A DNA stretch of 64,000 nucleotides, taken from the NCBI RefSeq assembly GCF_037201975.1, contig NZ_CP147520.1, positions 2,728,001-2,792,000 on the forward strand, written 5' to 3'. Of this stretch, positions 53,134-61,932 are shown piece after piece. This DNA comes from Streptomyces sp. TG1A-60 (GTDB lineage Bacteria > Actinomycetota > Actinomycetes > Streptomycetales > Streptomycetaceae). The number at the start of each line of letters is the position of its first letter. Position 1 is the first letter of the stretch. Under the pieces are notes generated by a model. It did not search any database, was not told the DNA's origin, and saw only the letters and a list, made by a program, of their open reading frames with translations. The translations under genes were made by a program, and so were the position numbers.

Positions 53134-54492
53134 TCAGGTCGCCCCGGAGGGCAGGGCGTGGGCCGAGGCCCGGGTCAGGGTGCGGGTGGCATGGATGAGC
53201 AGGACGAGTGCGGCGGTGCCGCACACCAAGGCCGGGACGGCGCCGGGCCCCCAGGCGTCGGCGACGGTCTGGACGGGGACGGCGAGGAAGGAGCAGCCGG
53301 GCAGGCGGCTCGCGAAGACCGTGGCCGGCGCGAGCACCTCGACGAGTGCGGCCGTGCGCAGGGCGGCGGCCGGGGCGTGGGGAAAGCCGTGCACGGTGAG
53401 GAGGCGGGCGAGCAGGAGGAGTGCGCCGAGCGCGCCGGCTCCGGCGTACCCGGCGGGCTCGTCCAGGACCACGCCGCACACCGTGAGCAGGGTGGCCAGA
53501 GCACACAGGTGGAGTGCGAACACGCCGAGGATGAGGGGCTGCACGGAGTCGGTGAACTCCGCGAGGCCTCGGCTGACGGCGAGTTTGCGGCGGGCGCGTG
53601 CGGAGAGGAGGTGGGCGCACCAGGTGGCCGGGGCGCAGGACAGGGCGAGCGCGAGTACGGGTGCGGTGGCGAAGGGCCAGAGGCCGTGGAGGCCGCCGCC
53701 GTCGAGTCCGGCGGCGAGCAGGCCGTCGCCGAGGAGGGCGTACGCGATCAGCCAGCAGGTCCAGACGCGGGTACGGCCCGTGGTGCCGGACGGGGCGCGC
53801 AGCGGGCCCCGTCCGAGGGCCACGCGGATGCCGACCGCCACCGCGAGGGCGCCGAGGGCGGCGGCCATGAGGCGGGGTTGGCCGTCGGTGAGCCGCACTC
53901 CGGCCACGGCCGCCGCGCAGAGGGCGCCCGGCAACAGGGCGAGCACGGCCCATCCGCCGCGTGCGCCGGGCGCACTCGGTACCGGCTCGCGCTCGGTCGG
54001 CGCGTCCCCGTCACGCGGCACTCGCGCGTACATCTCCTCGGCGAGGGAGAACACGTCCCGGTGCCGGAAGCGGGCGGCCGTACGGTCGGTCACCCCGTGC
54101 GCCTCCAGCCCGGCGGCGATCTCCAACGGGTCGACCGCCCGCTCGCACAGCTCCCGGTGCCGGTGCATCAGAGTTTTCACCGGGTCGACACCACCGCGTC
54201 GCGGGGCGGGCTCGGGGGTGGCTGTGTCGGGGCCGTCGCCGACCGCCCCGGGCGAGGTTTCACCGCCGGTGTCGCCTGCCGGCTCCCGCGGACCCGGCTC
54301 ACGCAGCCGACCGGGCTCCCCCAGCGCTTCCGGCGTACCGGGCGCGTTCGGCGTATCCGACTCCGTCGACGCACCCGACCCGCTTGCCTCGCTCCGCCCG
54401 CCCGAGCGCTCCAGCCCGGCCGGCCCATCCAGCTCGCCCTGTCCGTCCAGGCCGTCCAAGCCGTCGAGTCCGGCCGACTCCACCTCGCTCAT
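53134..54492 (-). CDS. Multi-pass membrane protein of a glycan locus
   Basis: A 452-residue membrane protein not matched to a named family by eye. Residues 1-105 are low-complexity (GLDGLDGLDGQGELDG repeats, Pro/Glu-rich). A soluble helical part follows (HRHRELCERAVDPLEIAAGLEAHGVTDRTAARF), then about eight membrane segments (roughly 180-440). The C-terminus is short and polar. Its start overlaps the end of the glycosyltransferase gene by 4 bp (ATGA-type), so it is part of that operon. A role in polymer export or synthase assembly is inferred only from context. Confidence 0.75.
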   Translation of the reverse strand: MSEVESAGLDGLDGLDGQGELDGPAGLERSGGRSEASGSGASTESDTPNAPGTPEALGEPGRLREPGPREPAGDTGGETSPGAVGDGPDTATPEPAPRRGGVDPVKTLMHRHRELCERAVDPLEIAAGLEAHGVTDRTAARFRHRDVFSLAEEMYARVPRDGDAPTEREPVPSAPGARGGWAVLALLPGALCAAAVAGVRLTDGQPRLMAAALGALAVAVGIRVALGRGPLRAPSGTTGRTRVWTCWLIAYALLGDGLLAAGLDGGGLHGLWPFATAPVLALALSCAPATWCAHLLSARARRKLAVSRGLAEFTDSVQPLILGVFALHLCALATLLTVCGVVLDEPAGYAGAGALGALLLLARLLTVHGFPHAPAAALRTAALVEVLAPATVFASRLPGCSFLAVPVQTVADAWGPGAVPALVCGTAALVLLIHATRTLTRASAHALPSGAT

Positions 54493-56327
54493 CGCGCCCC
54501 CTCCCCCGCAGGTACCGGCTCGCCGGCCGCCGTACCCGGAGGCGCCTTGGCAGCCTGTACCGGCGTCGTCGGCCGTACCGGCATGGTCGGCTCCACCGGC
54601 GTCATCGCCCGTACAGGCAAGTCGTGGGCCCAGCGTGGGCGGGAGGCGACAACTCCACCGAGGCCGGCGACATCGGCGACCCCGGGCACTCCGAGGCTGT
54701 CCGCCACCGGGCGGGACTCGGCCCAGCGGCCGGGCACACGGGCCTCGGCGGGGGCTCCGAAGGGCAGTGGTTCGCCGGTGTCGTCAAGGACGACCTTGCG
54801 TACCGGGGCATGGGAGACGATTTCGAGGTAAATACCATGAAACGCCGCGACGTTCTGCTCGACGGTGAAGAGTTCGAGGGCGCGTGCGCGGGCAGCCGCG
54901 CCGAGGCGCGCACGGCGCTCGGGTGCACGCAGGAGCGCCACGCACGCCTCGGCGAGCGCCCGCGGATTGCGCGGCGGAACGACGAGCCCGGTGCCGCCGA
55001 TGACCTCCACGACCGCGCCCACGTCGGTGGAGACCGTCGGCCGTGCGCAGAACATGGCCTCGACCAGGCTGATCGGGAAGCCTTCGACGACGCTCGACAG
55101 CACCACCACGGCCCCCGACGCGTACGCCTCGGCCAGGTCGAGGACGGCCGGGTCGCCGATCTCTTCGAAGGAGACGGGGTCGTCGCCGACCGCGTGGGCG
55201 CCCGCCGCCTCGTCAGGGAAGAGCTGTGCGGCCAGCGCCTTGCAGTGGCCCAGATAGGCGGTCGCCTCGGCGCCCGCGGCTGGTCCGACGATCCTGAGAC
55301 GCGCCTTGGGCTCCGCCCGGCGGACCTCCGCGAAGGCGCGCAGCAGGGAGATCAGGTCCTTGGCGGGTTCGATACGGCCGACCCACACCAGCGTGTGCGG
55401 GTCCGCGCACTCGGGGGACTCGCCCACTTCGGCGAAGCGGGATGCCTCCATGCCGGGGTAGACGGTCCGGATCCTGGCGCGGTCGGCGCCGCAGCGCTCC
55501 TGCCAGCGCCGGGCATGGGTGTTGCCGGGGGTGAGGCAGGCGGCCTGCTGGTAGACCTCGCCAGTCAGTCGCCGGTGGAAGGCCGCGAGCAGGGCGCGCA
55601 CCGGCGCTTCTCCCAAGGCCCCGAGGTAGTGCGCCCGCAGCGGCACGCCGTACTCGGTGACCAGCAACGGCACCCCGTGGAAGTGGCGGGCCAGCAGACC
55701 GGGCAGCGCGGCCGAGCCGCCCGCCGCCGCGTGGCACAGGTCGACCGAGCCGAGCCCGTCCTCCTCGTACCAGTCGAGCGAGAGGGGGCGCAGCGCGCGT
55801 TCGAGGTGGGAGGCGACTGTCAGCAGATCCGGCACACGCGCCTCGCGCGCCCCTCGCAGCGCGCCTGGCGCGCGACAGGCGCGCTCCAGTGTGCGCACGG
55901 CGGCCTCGGAGCGCAGCGCGCCGACCAGTCCGCCCTCGTCACGAGCCAGTTCGGCGAGCCCGTACAGCGCGTTGCCGAAACGGTCCGCCTCGGCACCGGA
56001 GCCGTCCCCGGGCGCTTCCGCGGTCCCGCCGACTCCCCCCGAGCAGACCGCCGCCGCCAGTTCGCCGTACACCTCCGCGAAGCGCCGTCGTGCACGGCGG
56101 CCGTACACGACACCGTCGCCCTCGGCCGTCCACAGCGGTGCCGTACGGACCCGGCCGACCTGTGGCGGCAGCGGGATCCAGCCCTCGTCCTCCTGCCGCT
56201 CGTTCCGGCTGAGCGCGTAGACGTCGAACTCGTGTCGCTCCAGCCCACGCACGAGTCGGTCGCACCAGAGCCTGGCGTCACCGCTCACATACGGATAGCC
56301 ACCCTCCGTAAGCAGTCCGATGCGCAC
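54489..56327 (-). CDS. PelF-like glycosyltransferase (GT4)
   Basis: A 612-residue GT-B fold enzyme. The N-terminal region has the DUF3492/PelF opening VRIGLLTEGGYPYVSGDARLW. The C-terminal GT4 half shows HTLVWVGRIEPAKDLISLL, the acidic EGFPISLVEAMFC (EX7E-type) and a GGTGLVVPPRNPRALAEA donor site. A Pro/Val-rich tail of about 100 residues follows (PVEPTMPVRPTTPVQ), atypical for the family. Start GTG 56327. PelF enzymes polymerise a cell-surface polysaccharide from UDP-sugars at the membrane. Confidence 0.87.
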   Translation of the reverse strand: MRIGLLTEGGYPYVSGDARLWCDRLVRGLERHEFDVYALSRNERQEDEGWIPLPPQVGRVRTAPLWTAEGDGVVYGRRARRRFAEVYGELAAAVCSGGVGGTAEAPGDGSGAEADRFGNALYGLAELARDEGGLVGALRSEAAVRTLERACRAPGALRGAREARVPDLLTVASHLERALRPLSLDWYEEDGLGSVDLCHAAAGGSAALPGLLARHFHGVPLLVTEYGVPLRAHYLGALGEAPVRALLAAFHRRLTGEVYQQAACLTPGNTHARRWQERCGADRARIRTVYPGMEASRFAEVGESPECADPHTLVWVGRIEPAKDLISLLRAFAEVRRAEPKARLRIVGPAAGAEATAYLGHCKALAAQLFPDEAAGAHAVGDDPVSFEEIGDPAVLDLAEAYASGAVVVLSSVVEGFPISLVEAMFCARPTVSTDVGAVVEVIGGTGLVVPPRNPRALAEACVALLRAPERRARLGAAARARALELFTVEQNVAAFHGIYLEIVSHAPVRKVVLDDTGEPLPFGAPAEARVPGRWAESRPVADSLGVPGVADVAGLGGVVASRPRWAHDLPVRAMTPVEPTMPVRPTTPVQAAKAPPGTAAGEPVPAGEGAR

Positions 56328-56523
56328 GTGTGCACCCCCGATCTCCCGTTCGAGGAGCCGCCGTTCACCCGGCGGCTCGCAGCGGGACGAACGTATGCGG
56401 ACAAGGCGGTGGCGCGACGGACGGTTGTCCATCACGCCACCAAAAGGGGTGAACGGTCGTAACTTTCCCTGACGCAACGCGTTTTGTCGCGCTAAGGAAT
56501 CAAGTGACCACTCCGCATCGGAT

Positions 56524-56551
56524 ACTGGGCGGCCGTACACCGCCGCCCAGT
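56524..56551 (-). terminator. Terminator of the DUF3152 gene
   Basis: ACTGGGCGG (56524-56532) pairs with CCGCCCAGT (56543-56551). The hairpin begins within the stop codon of the DUF3152 frame. Confidence 0.6.
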
Positions 56552-58187
56552 CAACTCCCGGGGTACGGCCAGGGATTGGCCTTGCAGGTGATCCCGTCAT
56601 GGGTGAGGAACTTGCTCTGCTGCTGCATGACGGGGGCGAGTTCCCCATCCTTGTCACAGGTCACATGGCCGTAACCCAGGCGGTGGCCGATCTCGTGATT
56701 GATCAGCATCTGCCGGTACGCGTGGATCTGATCGCCGTACGTCTCCGAGCCCTGGGCCCAGCGGTACGCGTTGATCATCACGCGCTCGGTGGCGGCCGAA
56801 TCGCAGGACACGTTGTCCACGGTCGTATCAAGTCCCGACTTGGCACACCACGTCGCGGTGGTGCCCGGACTCGCCAACGTGATCACGAAGTCGGGCGTCC
56901 CCGAAGAGATCCGCTCGAACGTACGGCCGCCACTATGTGCCCAGCTCCGGTCGTCGTTCAGGGTCTTCCGCACGGCCTCGGCGAACAGTTCCGCGTCCAG
57001 CCCGAGCCCCTTCTCGACGTCGACCCGGTAGCGGTATTTCCGCCCCTTCCCCGGCGCCTCGTCGAAGCCCCCGACCGCCTCGAACCCCCCGCCCCCCGCA
57101 AGGTCCGGGGCGAGCGTGTACTTCTTGTCCATCTTCTCGTCGTACGACAGCGGGGCCACGCTCGGGCTCGGCGTACCGGACGGTGTGGGCCGACTGTCGC
57201 CGCGCGAGGCGTCCCACACATCACGCGCACCGGCGTCGGCGGGCTGCGACTGCGTGGCGGTGCCGTCCTGGCCGTCGGCCACCTGCCCGCCGACGACGAC
57301 CGCCAGCACGGTCGTGACCGCGGCGGCCGCGATCCCGGCGAACGCCCGGCCCTTGCCGCCCTTCGCCGTCTCCGTGACTTCGGGCACGTCGCGCCCGGCC
57401 TCGGGCGGGCCTCGCAGGGGCTTCTCCGCGAGAGCCACCTCGACCCGGCCGTCGTCCTCGGCGTCCGGCACGCCCGCGACGCCGTGCGACCGACCGGGAG
57501 CGAAGACGTCGTCGACCTCGTCGAAGGCGTCCAGATAGGCCTGGCGGGGGCCACCGGAGGGCATGTTCTCCCGCCGCTGCCGGGGAATGGGGACACGGCG
57601 ACCGGAACGCTCCGAAGGCACGCCGTACGGGGCACCTGCGGGAGCCCCGTGCGCCACGCCGTGCCCGGCACCTGCCTGACGCCCGCCACCACCCGACTGT
57701 CCCCAGCCACCACCCGCTTCACGCTGCTCGGGATGATCACCACGGCTCTGCGGGACGCCGCGGGTGGGGGTGCCGTCGGGGAGTCGGGGAAGCCGTGCGT
57801 CGGCGTGCCGTCGGCGAAGCGGGGCACACCGTGCGCCGGCGTACCTTCGGGAAACCGCGGAAACCCGTGTGCGGGCGTGCCACCGGAGCCACGCGGGCCC
57901 TCCTGCCCGGGCCCGGCGCCGGTGAACGGAGGCACCCCCTGGCCCCGAGTCGCGTCGTACCCGCGCGGTGGCGGAGTACCGCCCGGCGGTCGCGCCCCTG
58001 CCGTCGGCCCCGGAGCCGGTGCGCCTTCGGCGCCCCGAAATATCGGCCCGCCCGCCACCGGTGCTCCCGCTGGTCGCGGCGCCGCCGCCCGGCGGTCGCC
58101 GGGGTCGGCGGACGCGGCCGTCCGGGTCACCGGCATGTCGTTGGTGTCGCCTTTCGGCGCCCGCCCCTTGCGGCTGTGCCGTCCCAC
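56551..58187 (-). CDS. DUF3152 metzincin-like protein, interrupted by a frameshift
   Basis: Two overlapping frames together make one DUF3152 protein. The first (GTG 58187, MGRHSRKGRAPKGDT-type start) is a Pro/Gly-rich tail with GTPAHGFPRF-like repeats. The second holds one membrane helix (IAAAAVTTVLAVVVGG) and an extracytoplasmic domain with HEIGHRLGYGH, the HExxHxxGxxH metzincin zinc motif. Restoring one C in the C4 run at 57778-57781 (minus strand) fuses them as PDSPDGTPTRGVPQ. This may be a sequencing error, a real mutation or slippage in repeats. If unrepaired, a shorter protein could start at ATG 57564 (MPSGGPRQAYL). Confidence 0.75.
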
Positions 58188-58195
58188 GCCGCGCC

Positions 58196-59365
58196 TCAGC
58201 TCCCCACACCGGCAGATCCCGTGGCGGACCCGCCCGCGGCCGGTTCGTCGTCATCGGCGGCGGCCGAGCCACCACGACCCACCGGGGCACCGTCACCCGA
58301 CGCATCACCCGAAGCCGAAGCCGACGTAGCGGTCTGGATCCTGGTCCCGGCCTCGGCTTCAGCCTCTGCCTCCGCCGAACCCACCGGCCCCGACACCTCC
58401 CCGCCGTTCAACTTCGCCGAATCCGCGAGCAGTTCGCGGAACCCGGCGGCGACCGCCTCCGGGTACTCCATCATCGCCACATGTCCCGCGTCCGGCAGGG
58501 AGACGAGGCGGGAGTCGCGGAAGGCGCGGGCGGCGCGCTGGGCCATGCGGTAGCCGACGAGTTGGTCGCGGCAGCCGTAGACGAGGAGGGTCGGCGCGAG
58601 GACACGCTCGGCCTGGCGCCAGAGGGAGTGCTGCCCGCCCAGGGTGTACGCGTCCACGAGCCCGCGTGCGGACCGGGTCAACGCGTCCCACGTGTACGGC
58701 AGTCGCAGGCGCCGTTCCATCTCCTCCACGGCGTTGCGGAAACCCTCCTCCGTGACGCGGCCGGGGTCGCCGTAACAGAGCGCCGTGACGCCCCGTACGC
58801 GCTGCTCGGCGTTCCAGCCCTTGGTGAAGCGGGTGAACAGTGCCGACATGCCCGGCAGCGCGAGCATCGCGGTCGGCACGGCGGTCCGCTGCACGCGGAG
58901 TTCCGGCAGGGCGGGCGACACGAGGGTCAGCGTCCGGACGAGATCGGGGCGCAGTGCGGCGACGCGGGTCGCGACGGCGCCGCCGAGGGAGTTGCCGAAA
59001 AGGTGCACGGGGCCGCGCTCGGCGGAGTCGAGGTAGCGGATGACCGCGCGCGCGTGTCCCGTGACGGAGTAGTTGCCGTCGTCCGGCGGCGGCGAGTCAC
59101 CGAAGCCGGGAAGATCGAGCGCCTCACTGTCCACAAGCGTGTCGAGCAGCGGCATCAGCGCCGACCAGTTCTGCGAGGAACCGCCCAGGCCGTGCACGTA
59201 CAGGGCGGGCGGCAGCCCTGCGCACGCCGGCGGTCTCGACCGCACCGTCAGCGTGATCCCCGGCAGCCGGACCGACCGCAGCCGCTCACCGGGCGCCACA
59301 CGCACGGCACTCGCCTTCGGCGACGCGGTGGCGTTCAGCAGGGACGGCAGCTCGGTCGAAGACAT
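58196..59365 (-). CDS. Alpha/beta-fold hydrolase
   Basis: A 389-residue cytosolic hydrolase. Oxyanion motif YVHGLGGSSQNW, nucleophile elbow FGNSLGGAVA, acid in YGCRDQLVGY and His in PDAGHVAMMEYP are all present. The catalytic domain ends near residue 315, then comes a low-complexity Ala/Ser/Gly/Asp tail (AEAEAEAEAG, TSASASGDASGDG). Substrate unknown; the mycobacterial neighbourhood carries a lipase-like gene (LipV), which may be the counterpart. ATG at 59365. It is 8 bp upstream of the DUF3152 gene, so they are probably one unit. Confidence 0.85.
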   Translation of the reverse strand: MSSTELPSLLNATASPKASAVRVAPGERLRSVRLPGITLTVRSRPPACAGLPPALYVHGLGGSSQNWSALMPLLDTLVDSEALDLPGFGDSPPPDDGNYSVTGHARAVIRYLDSAERGPVHLFGNSLGGAVATRVAALRPDLVRTLTLVSPALPELRVQRTAVPTAMLALPGMSALFTRFTKGWNAEQRVRGVTALCYGDPGRVTEEGFRNAVEEMERRLRLPYTWDALTRSARGLVDAYTLGGQHSLWRQAERVLAPTLLVYGCRDQLVGYRMAQRAARAFRDSRLVSLPDAGHVAMMEYPEAVAAGFRELLADSAKLNGGEVSGPVGSAEAEAEAEAGTRIQTATSASASGDASGDGAPVGRGGSAAADDDEPAAGGSATGSAGVGS

Positions 59366-59652
59366 GCGGGCAATGTTACGAGACGATCACGTAGTGGCTC
59401 ATGTGTTCCCCTGTGTTCGCCGTCACAGATCGCGCCATGGAGCGATGCCGAGCATCGGCCGTATGTCACGGGGTACCGGAGTGCCGAGCACTCACCGCCG
59501 AAGCGCTCCGGACCGCATGGCGCCACGATCGCCCGTCTCCTAGGCTCGTAGACAGGGCACCTGGGCTCACGAACGGGCACCCGTACGCGGCTCCGCCGCC
59601 TTCAGGGGTGGTCCGCCCGGCGCCGGTGCAGCACCAGGAAGGGGTATCCACG

Positions 59653-59871
59653 ATGGCCGTTGACCCGACCGAACCCGACACCTTCACCGAGGAGGAGCCC
59701 GTGGAGTTCGAGGACGTCGAGGCCCCCGAGGCCGACGCCGCCGAGCAGCACACAGAGGTCGCGCAGGACCGGGACGACCCGCTCACCGACGCCGACAAGG
59801 ACGCCGCCAACGAGGCCGACCTGGCGGAGCAGGCCCGAGTGGTCTCCCTCGACGAGGACGACTACCGATAG
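59653..59871 (+). CDS. Small acidic conserved protein
   Basis: A 72-residue, strongly acidic protein (TEEEPVEFEDVEAPEADAAE) ending VVSLDEDDYR, with no membrane segment, metal site or known domain. The ATG at 59653 has a purine-rich AGGAAGGGG 12 nt upstream. It looks like a small conserved streptomycete protein. Function unknown, probably disordered. Confidence 0.6.
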   Translation: MAVDPTEPDTFTEEEPVEFEDVEAPEADAAEQHTEVAQDRDDPLTDADKDAANEADLAEQARVVSLDEDDYR

Positions 59872-60178
59872 GCCGCGACCTGCGGACTCGACACGGCCCC
59901 GGCACGACTCGGTACGGTCAGCACGGCCCGGCACGGCCGGGTGCGACTGCCGGTAACCCCGCCCTCACCAGGGAGGACCACCGGTGAGACGAAAGGCGAC
60001 GATCGGTGACCAGAAAGGGCTCCCTTCTGCCCGCCCTGCCCCTGTTTGACGTGGTCCGCGGCACTTTCCCCGCCGTCCGGTCCGTGAAATTCTGCGCTCG
60101 CACCGCGCGCACCCGGGTTACCGAAAAGTACGATGACGGCGCGGCGCACACCGCATGTGGACGATCTTGGGAGGCGGC
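59872..60178. other. Intergenic region before the TetR gene
   Basis: About 307 bp. The first third is rich in CGGCACG/CACGGCCCGG words. The last 60 bp should include the TetR promoter (GGGTTACCGAAAAGTACGATG). No gene is called. Confidence 0.5.
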
Positions 60179-60820
60179 GTGACAGCCATCGAGCAGACAG
60201 AGGCGGCGCGCCCGCGGGGCACACGCCTGCCGCGCCGAGCCCGACGGAACCAGTTGCTGGGCGCCGCCCAGGAAGTCTTCGTGGCACAGGGCTACCACTC
60301 GGCCGCGATGGACGACATCGCCGAGCGTGCCGGTGTCAGCAAGCCGGTGCTCTACCAGCACTTCCCCGGCAAGCTCGATCTCTACCTGGCCCTGCTGGAC
60401 CAGCACTGCGAGTCCCTGATCCAGGCCGTACGCAGCGCGCTCGCGTCGACGACCGACAACAAGCAGCGCGTCCTGGCCACGATGGACGCCTACTTCGCGT
60501 ACGTCGAGGACGAGGGCGGCGCGTTCCGGCTGGTCTTCGAGTCGGACCTGACGAACGAGCCCGCCGTGCGCGAGCGCGTCGACAAGGTCACCAACGAGTG
60601 CGCCGAGGCCATCTGCGACGTCATCGCCGAGGACACCGGCCTGTCACGCGCGGAGTCGATGCTCCTCGCCTCGGGCCTGGGCGGCCTGGCCCAGGTGGTG
60701 GCGCGGTCCTGGTTGCACAGCGACCGCAGCGTCCCGCGTGAGCAGGCGGTCCAGCTGCTTGCCTCGCTGGCCTGGCGCGGTATCGCCGGCTTCCCCCTGC
60801 ACGGCCTCGAACCCCACTGA
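60179..60820 (+). CDS. TetR family transcriptional regulator
   Basis: A 213-residue regulator. The helix-turn-helix is at about 44-66 (MDDIAERAGVSKPVLYQHFP), followed by a ligand-binding domain with GGAFRLVFESDLTNEPAV. The GTG at 60179 follows GGGAGG at a 5-nt spacing. Its actinobacterial counterpart precedes a DUF3107 gene in the same order, so it belongs to the conserved block. Ligand and targets are unknown. Confidence 0.88.
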   Translation: MTAIEQTEAARPRGTRLPRRARRNQLLGAAQEVFVAQGYHSAAMDDIAERAGVSKPVLYQHFPGKLDLYLALLDQHCESLIQAVRSALASTTDNKQRVLATMDAYFAYVEDEGGAFRLVFESDLTNEPAVRERVDKVTNECAEAICDVIAEDTGLSRAESMLLASGLGGLAQVVARSWLHSDRSVPREQAVQLLASLAWRGIAGFPLHGLEPH

Positions 60821-60945
60821 CCGACCCCGGCTGACCGACCGGCACTGACTGACTGCCCCTGCTCGCCCAGCACTGCCCGCCCAGCACTGGGCGCTCAGCG
60901 CTGATCGACGGAACTGACTGATCGACGTAACTGACGTGCACAGCC
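60821..60945 (+). repeat. Degenerate CTGAC/GACTG repeat region
   Basis: The region after the TetR stop contains many copies of CTGACCGAC, CTGACTGACTG and CTGATCGAC, plus a CCCAGCACTG duplication. It reads as imperfect tandem repeats within the 290-bp gap before the DUF3107 gene. Confidence 0.55.
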
Positions 60946-61109
60946 CGGGCCGGTGACTGCGACGCAGCCCCGGTCCGGGATTTCGTTCCCCCACCCTGTT
61001 CGCTCCTGGCGTTCTCGCGCGGAACATGTACGTCCCCTCACCGGGCTAATGTGTGCTGCGTACGGCGCGGAAGCCCGCGCATCTCACTGACCGTCGGAGG
61101 GACATAGCC

Positions 61110-61337
61110 GTGGAGGTCAAGATCGGCGTGCAGCACGCGCCCCGCGAGATCGTTCTGGAGAGCGGTCAGAGTGCCGAGGAGGTCGAGCGTGCCGTTGCCG
61201 AGGCGCTGGCCGGCAAGTCGGCGCTGCTCAGCCTCACGGACGAGCACGGTCGCAAGGTGCTGATCCCTGCCGACCGTCTCGCCTACGTCGACATCGGCGA
61301 GCCGACCGTCCGCAAGGTGGGCTTCAGCGCGCTGTAG
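61110..61337 (+). CDS. DUF3107 family protein
   Basis: A 75-residue conserved actinobacterial protein (the Rv3208A/TB9.4 type). Sequence features are EVKIGVQHAPREIVLESGQS and a C-terminal VLIPADRLAYVDIGEP. Function unknown. The GTG at 61110 has GGAGG 9 nt upstream. A 23-bp hairpin terminator begins 16 bp after the stop. Confidence 0.88.
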   Translation: MEVKIGVQHAPREIVLESGQSAEEVERAVAEALAGKSALLSLTDEHGRKVLIPADRLAYVDIGEPTVRKVGFSAL

Positions 61338-61352
61338 TCAAGAGGCACAAGA

Positions 61353-61409
61353 GGCGTACGGCAGGGCCCGGTGGTGTGAAAGTGAAACCACCGGGCCCTG
61401 CCGTACGCC
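61353..61409 (+). terminator. Exceptionally long terminator hairpin
   Basis: Perfect 23-bp stem (61353-61375 with 61387-61409), arms beginning GGCGTACGGCAGGG, around an 11-nt loop (GTGAAAGTGAA). It follows the DUF3107 gene. Confidence 0.85.
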
Positions 61410-61490
61410 CATCCCCCAGTGCGCTCATGACCTTCAACCGCACAGAGCCCCCATATCTCCCCCACAGAGGATGATTGCGTCTCGTGACTC

Positions 61491-61505
61491 GCGGGTAGTA
61501 CCCGC
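61491..61505. promoter_or_regulatory. 15-bp palindrome, possible operator
   Basis: GCGGGTA-G-TACCCGC, a perfect inverted repeat 47 bp upstream of the small membrane gene. No regulator is assigned. Confidence 0.4.
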
Positions 61506-61552
61506 TACGACCGATTTGCCCAGGCCAGGCTGTGCGGGAGGGAACCCCGATC

Positions 61553-61822
61553 ATGTTCTTGGAAGCACTCGGATCCGCACTTCTCGGCCTCGCCCTGGCC
61601 GGCGCCGCCGTCTACCGCCTGCCGCACCGGCTGCCGCCCCGCACCCTGGTCCTTCCGACCGGCATCGCGGGAGCCCTCTTCGGTGCGTTCCTCACCCACA
61701 CGGCACTGTCCGCGAACTACCTGCTGGTCCTCACCGGCGCCCTGATCGTCGCCGCCGCCTCCCTCTCCCTCCTGCTGCGCCCGACGGAACGCTTTCGACG
61801 CAGCAGCTCAGCGACGGCGTGA
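61553..61822 (+). CDS. Small hydrophobic membrane protein
   Basis: An 89-residue protein with about three membrane helices (roughly 3-20, 31-49, 54-74) and a polar C-terminus PTERFRRSSSATA. Unknown function. The ATG at 61553 has GGGAGGG about 10 nt upstream. It is similar in kind to short conserved streptomycete membrane proteins beside the DUF3107 gene. Confidence 0.7.
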   Translation: MFLEALGSALLGLALAGAAVYRLPHRLPPRTLVLPTGIAGALFGAFLTHTALSANYLLVLTGALIVAAASLSLLLRPTERFRRSSSATA

Positions 61823-61827
61823 GGGGT

Positions 61828-61855
61828 CCGGGACAAGCGCGAAGCCCTGTCCCGG
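61828..61855 (+). terminator. Short hairpin terminator
   Basis: CCGGGACA (61828-61835) pairs with TGTCCCGG (61848-61855) just after the small membrane gene. Confidence 0.5.
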
Positions 61856-61932
61856 GGCGCGGGGAACCACGCGACCAGCCACGAAGCACCCGCACCCGCC
61901 GGACGACAAGTCACCCCACGGCGACTAGGCGC

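Noticed and set aside
53961..56462. 833-codon plus-strand frame opposite the glycosyltransferase
   Set aside because: Composition artefact; the minus strand has the DUF3492 and GT4 motifs.
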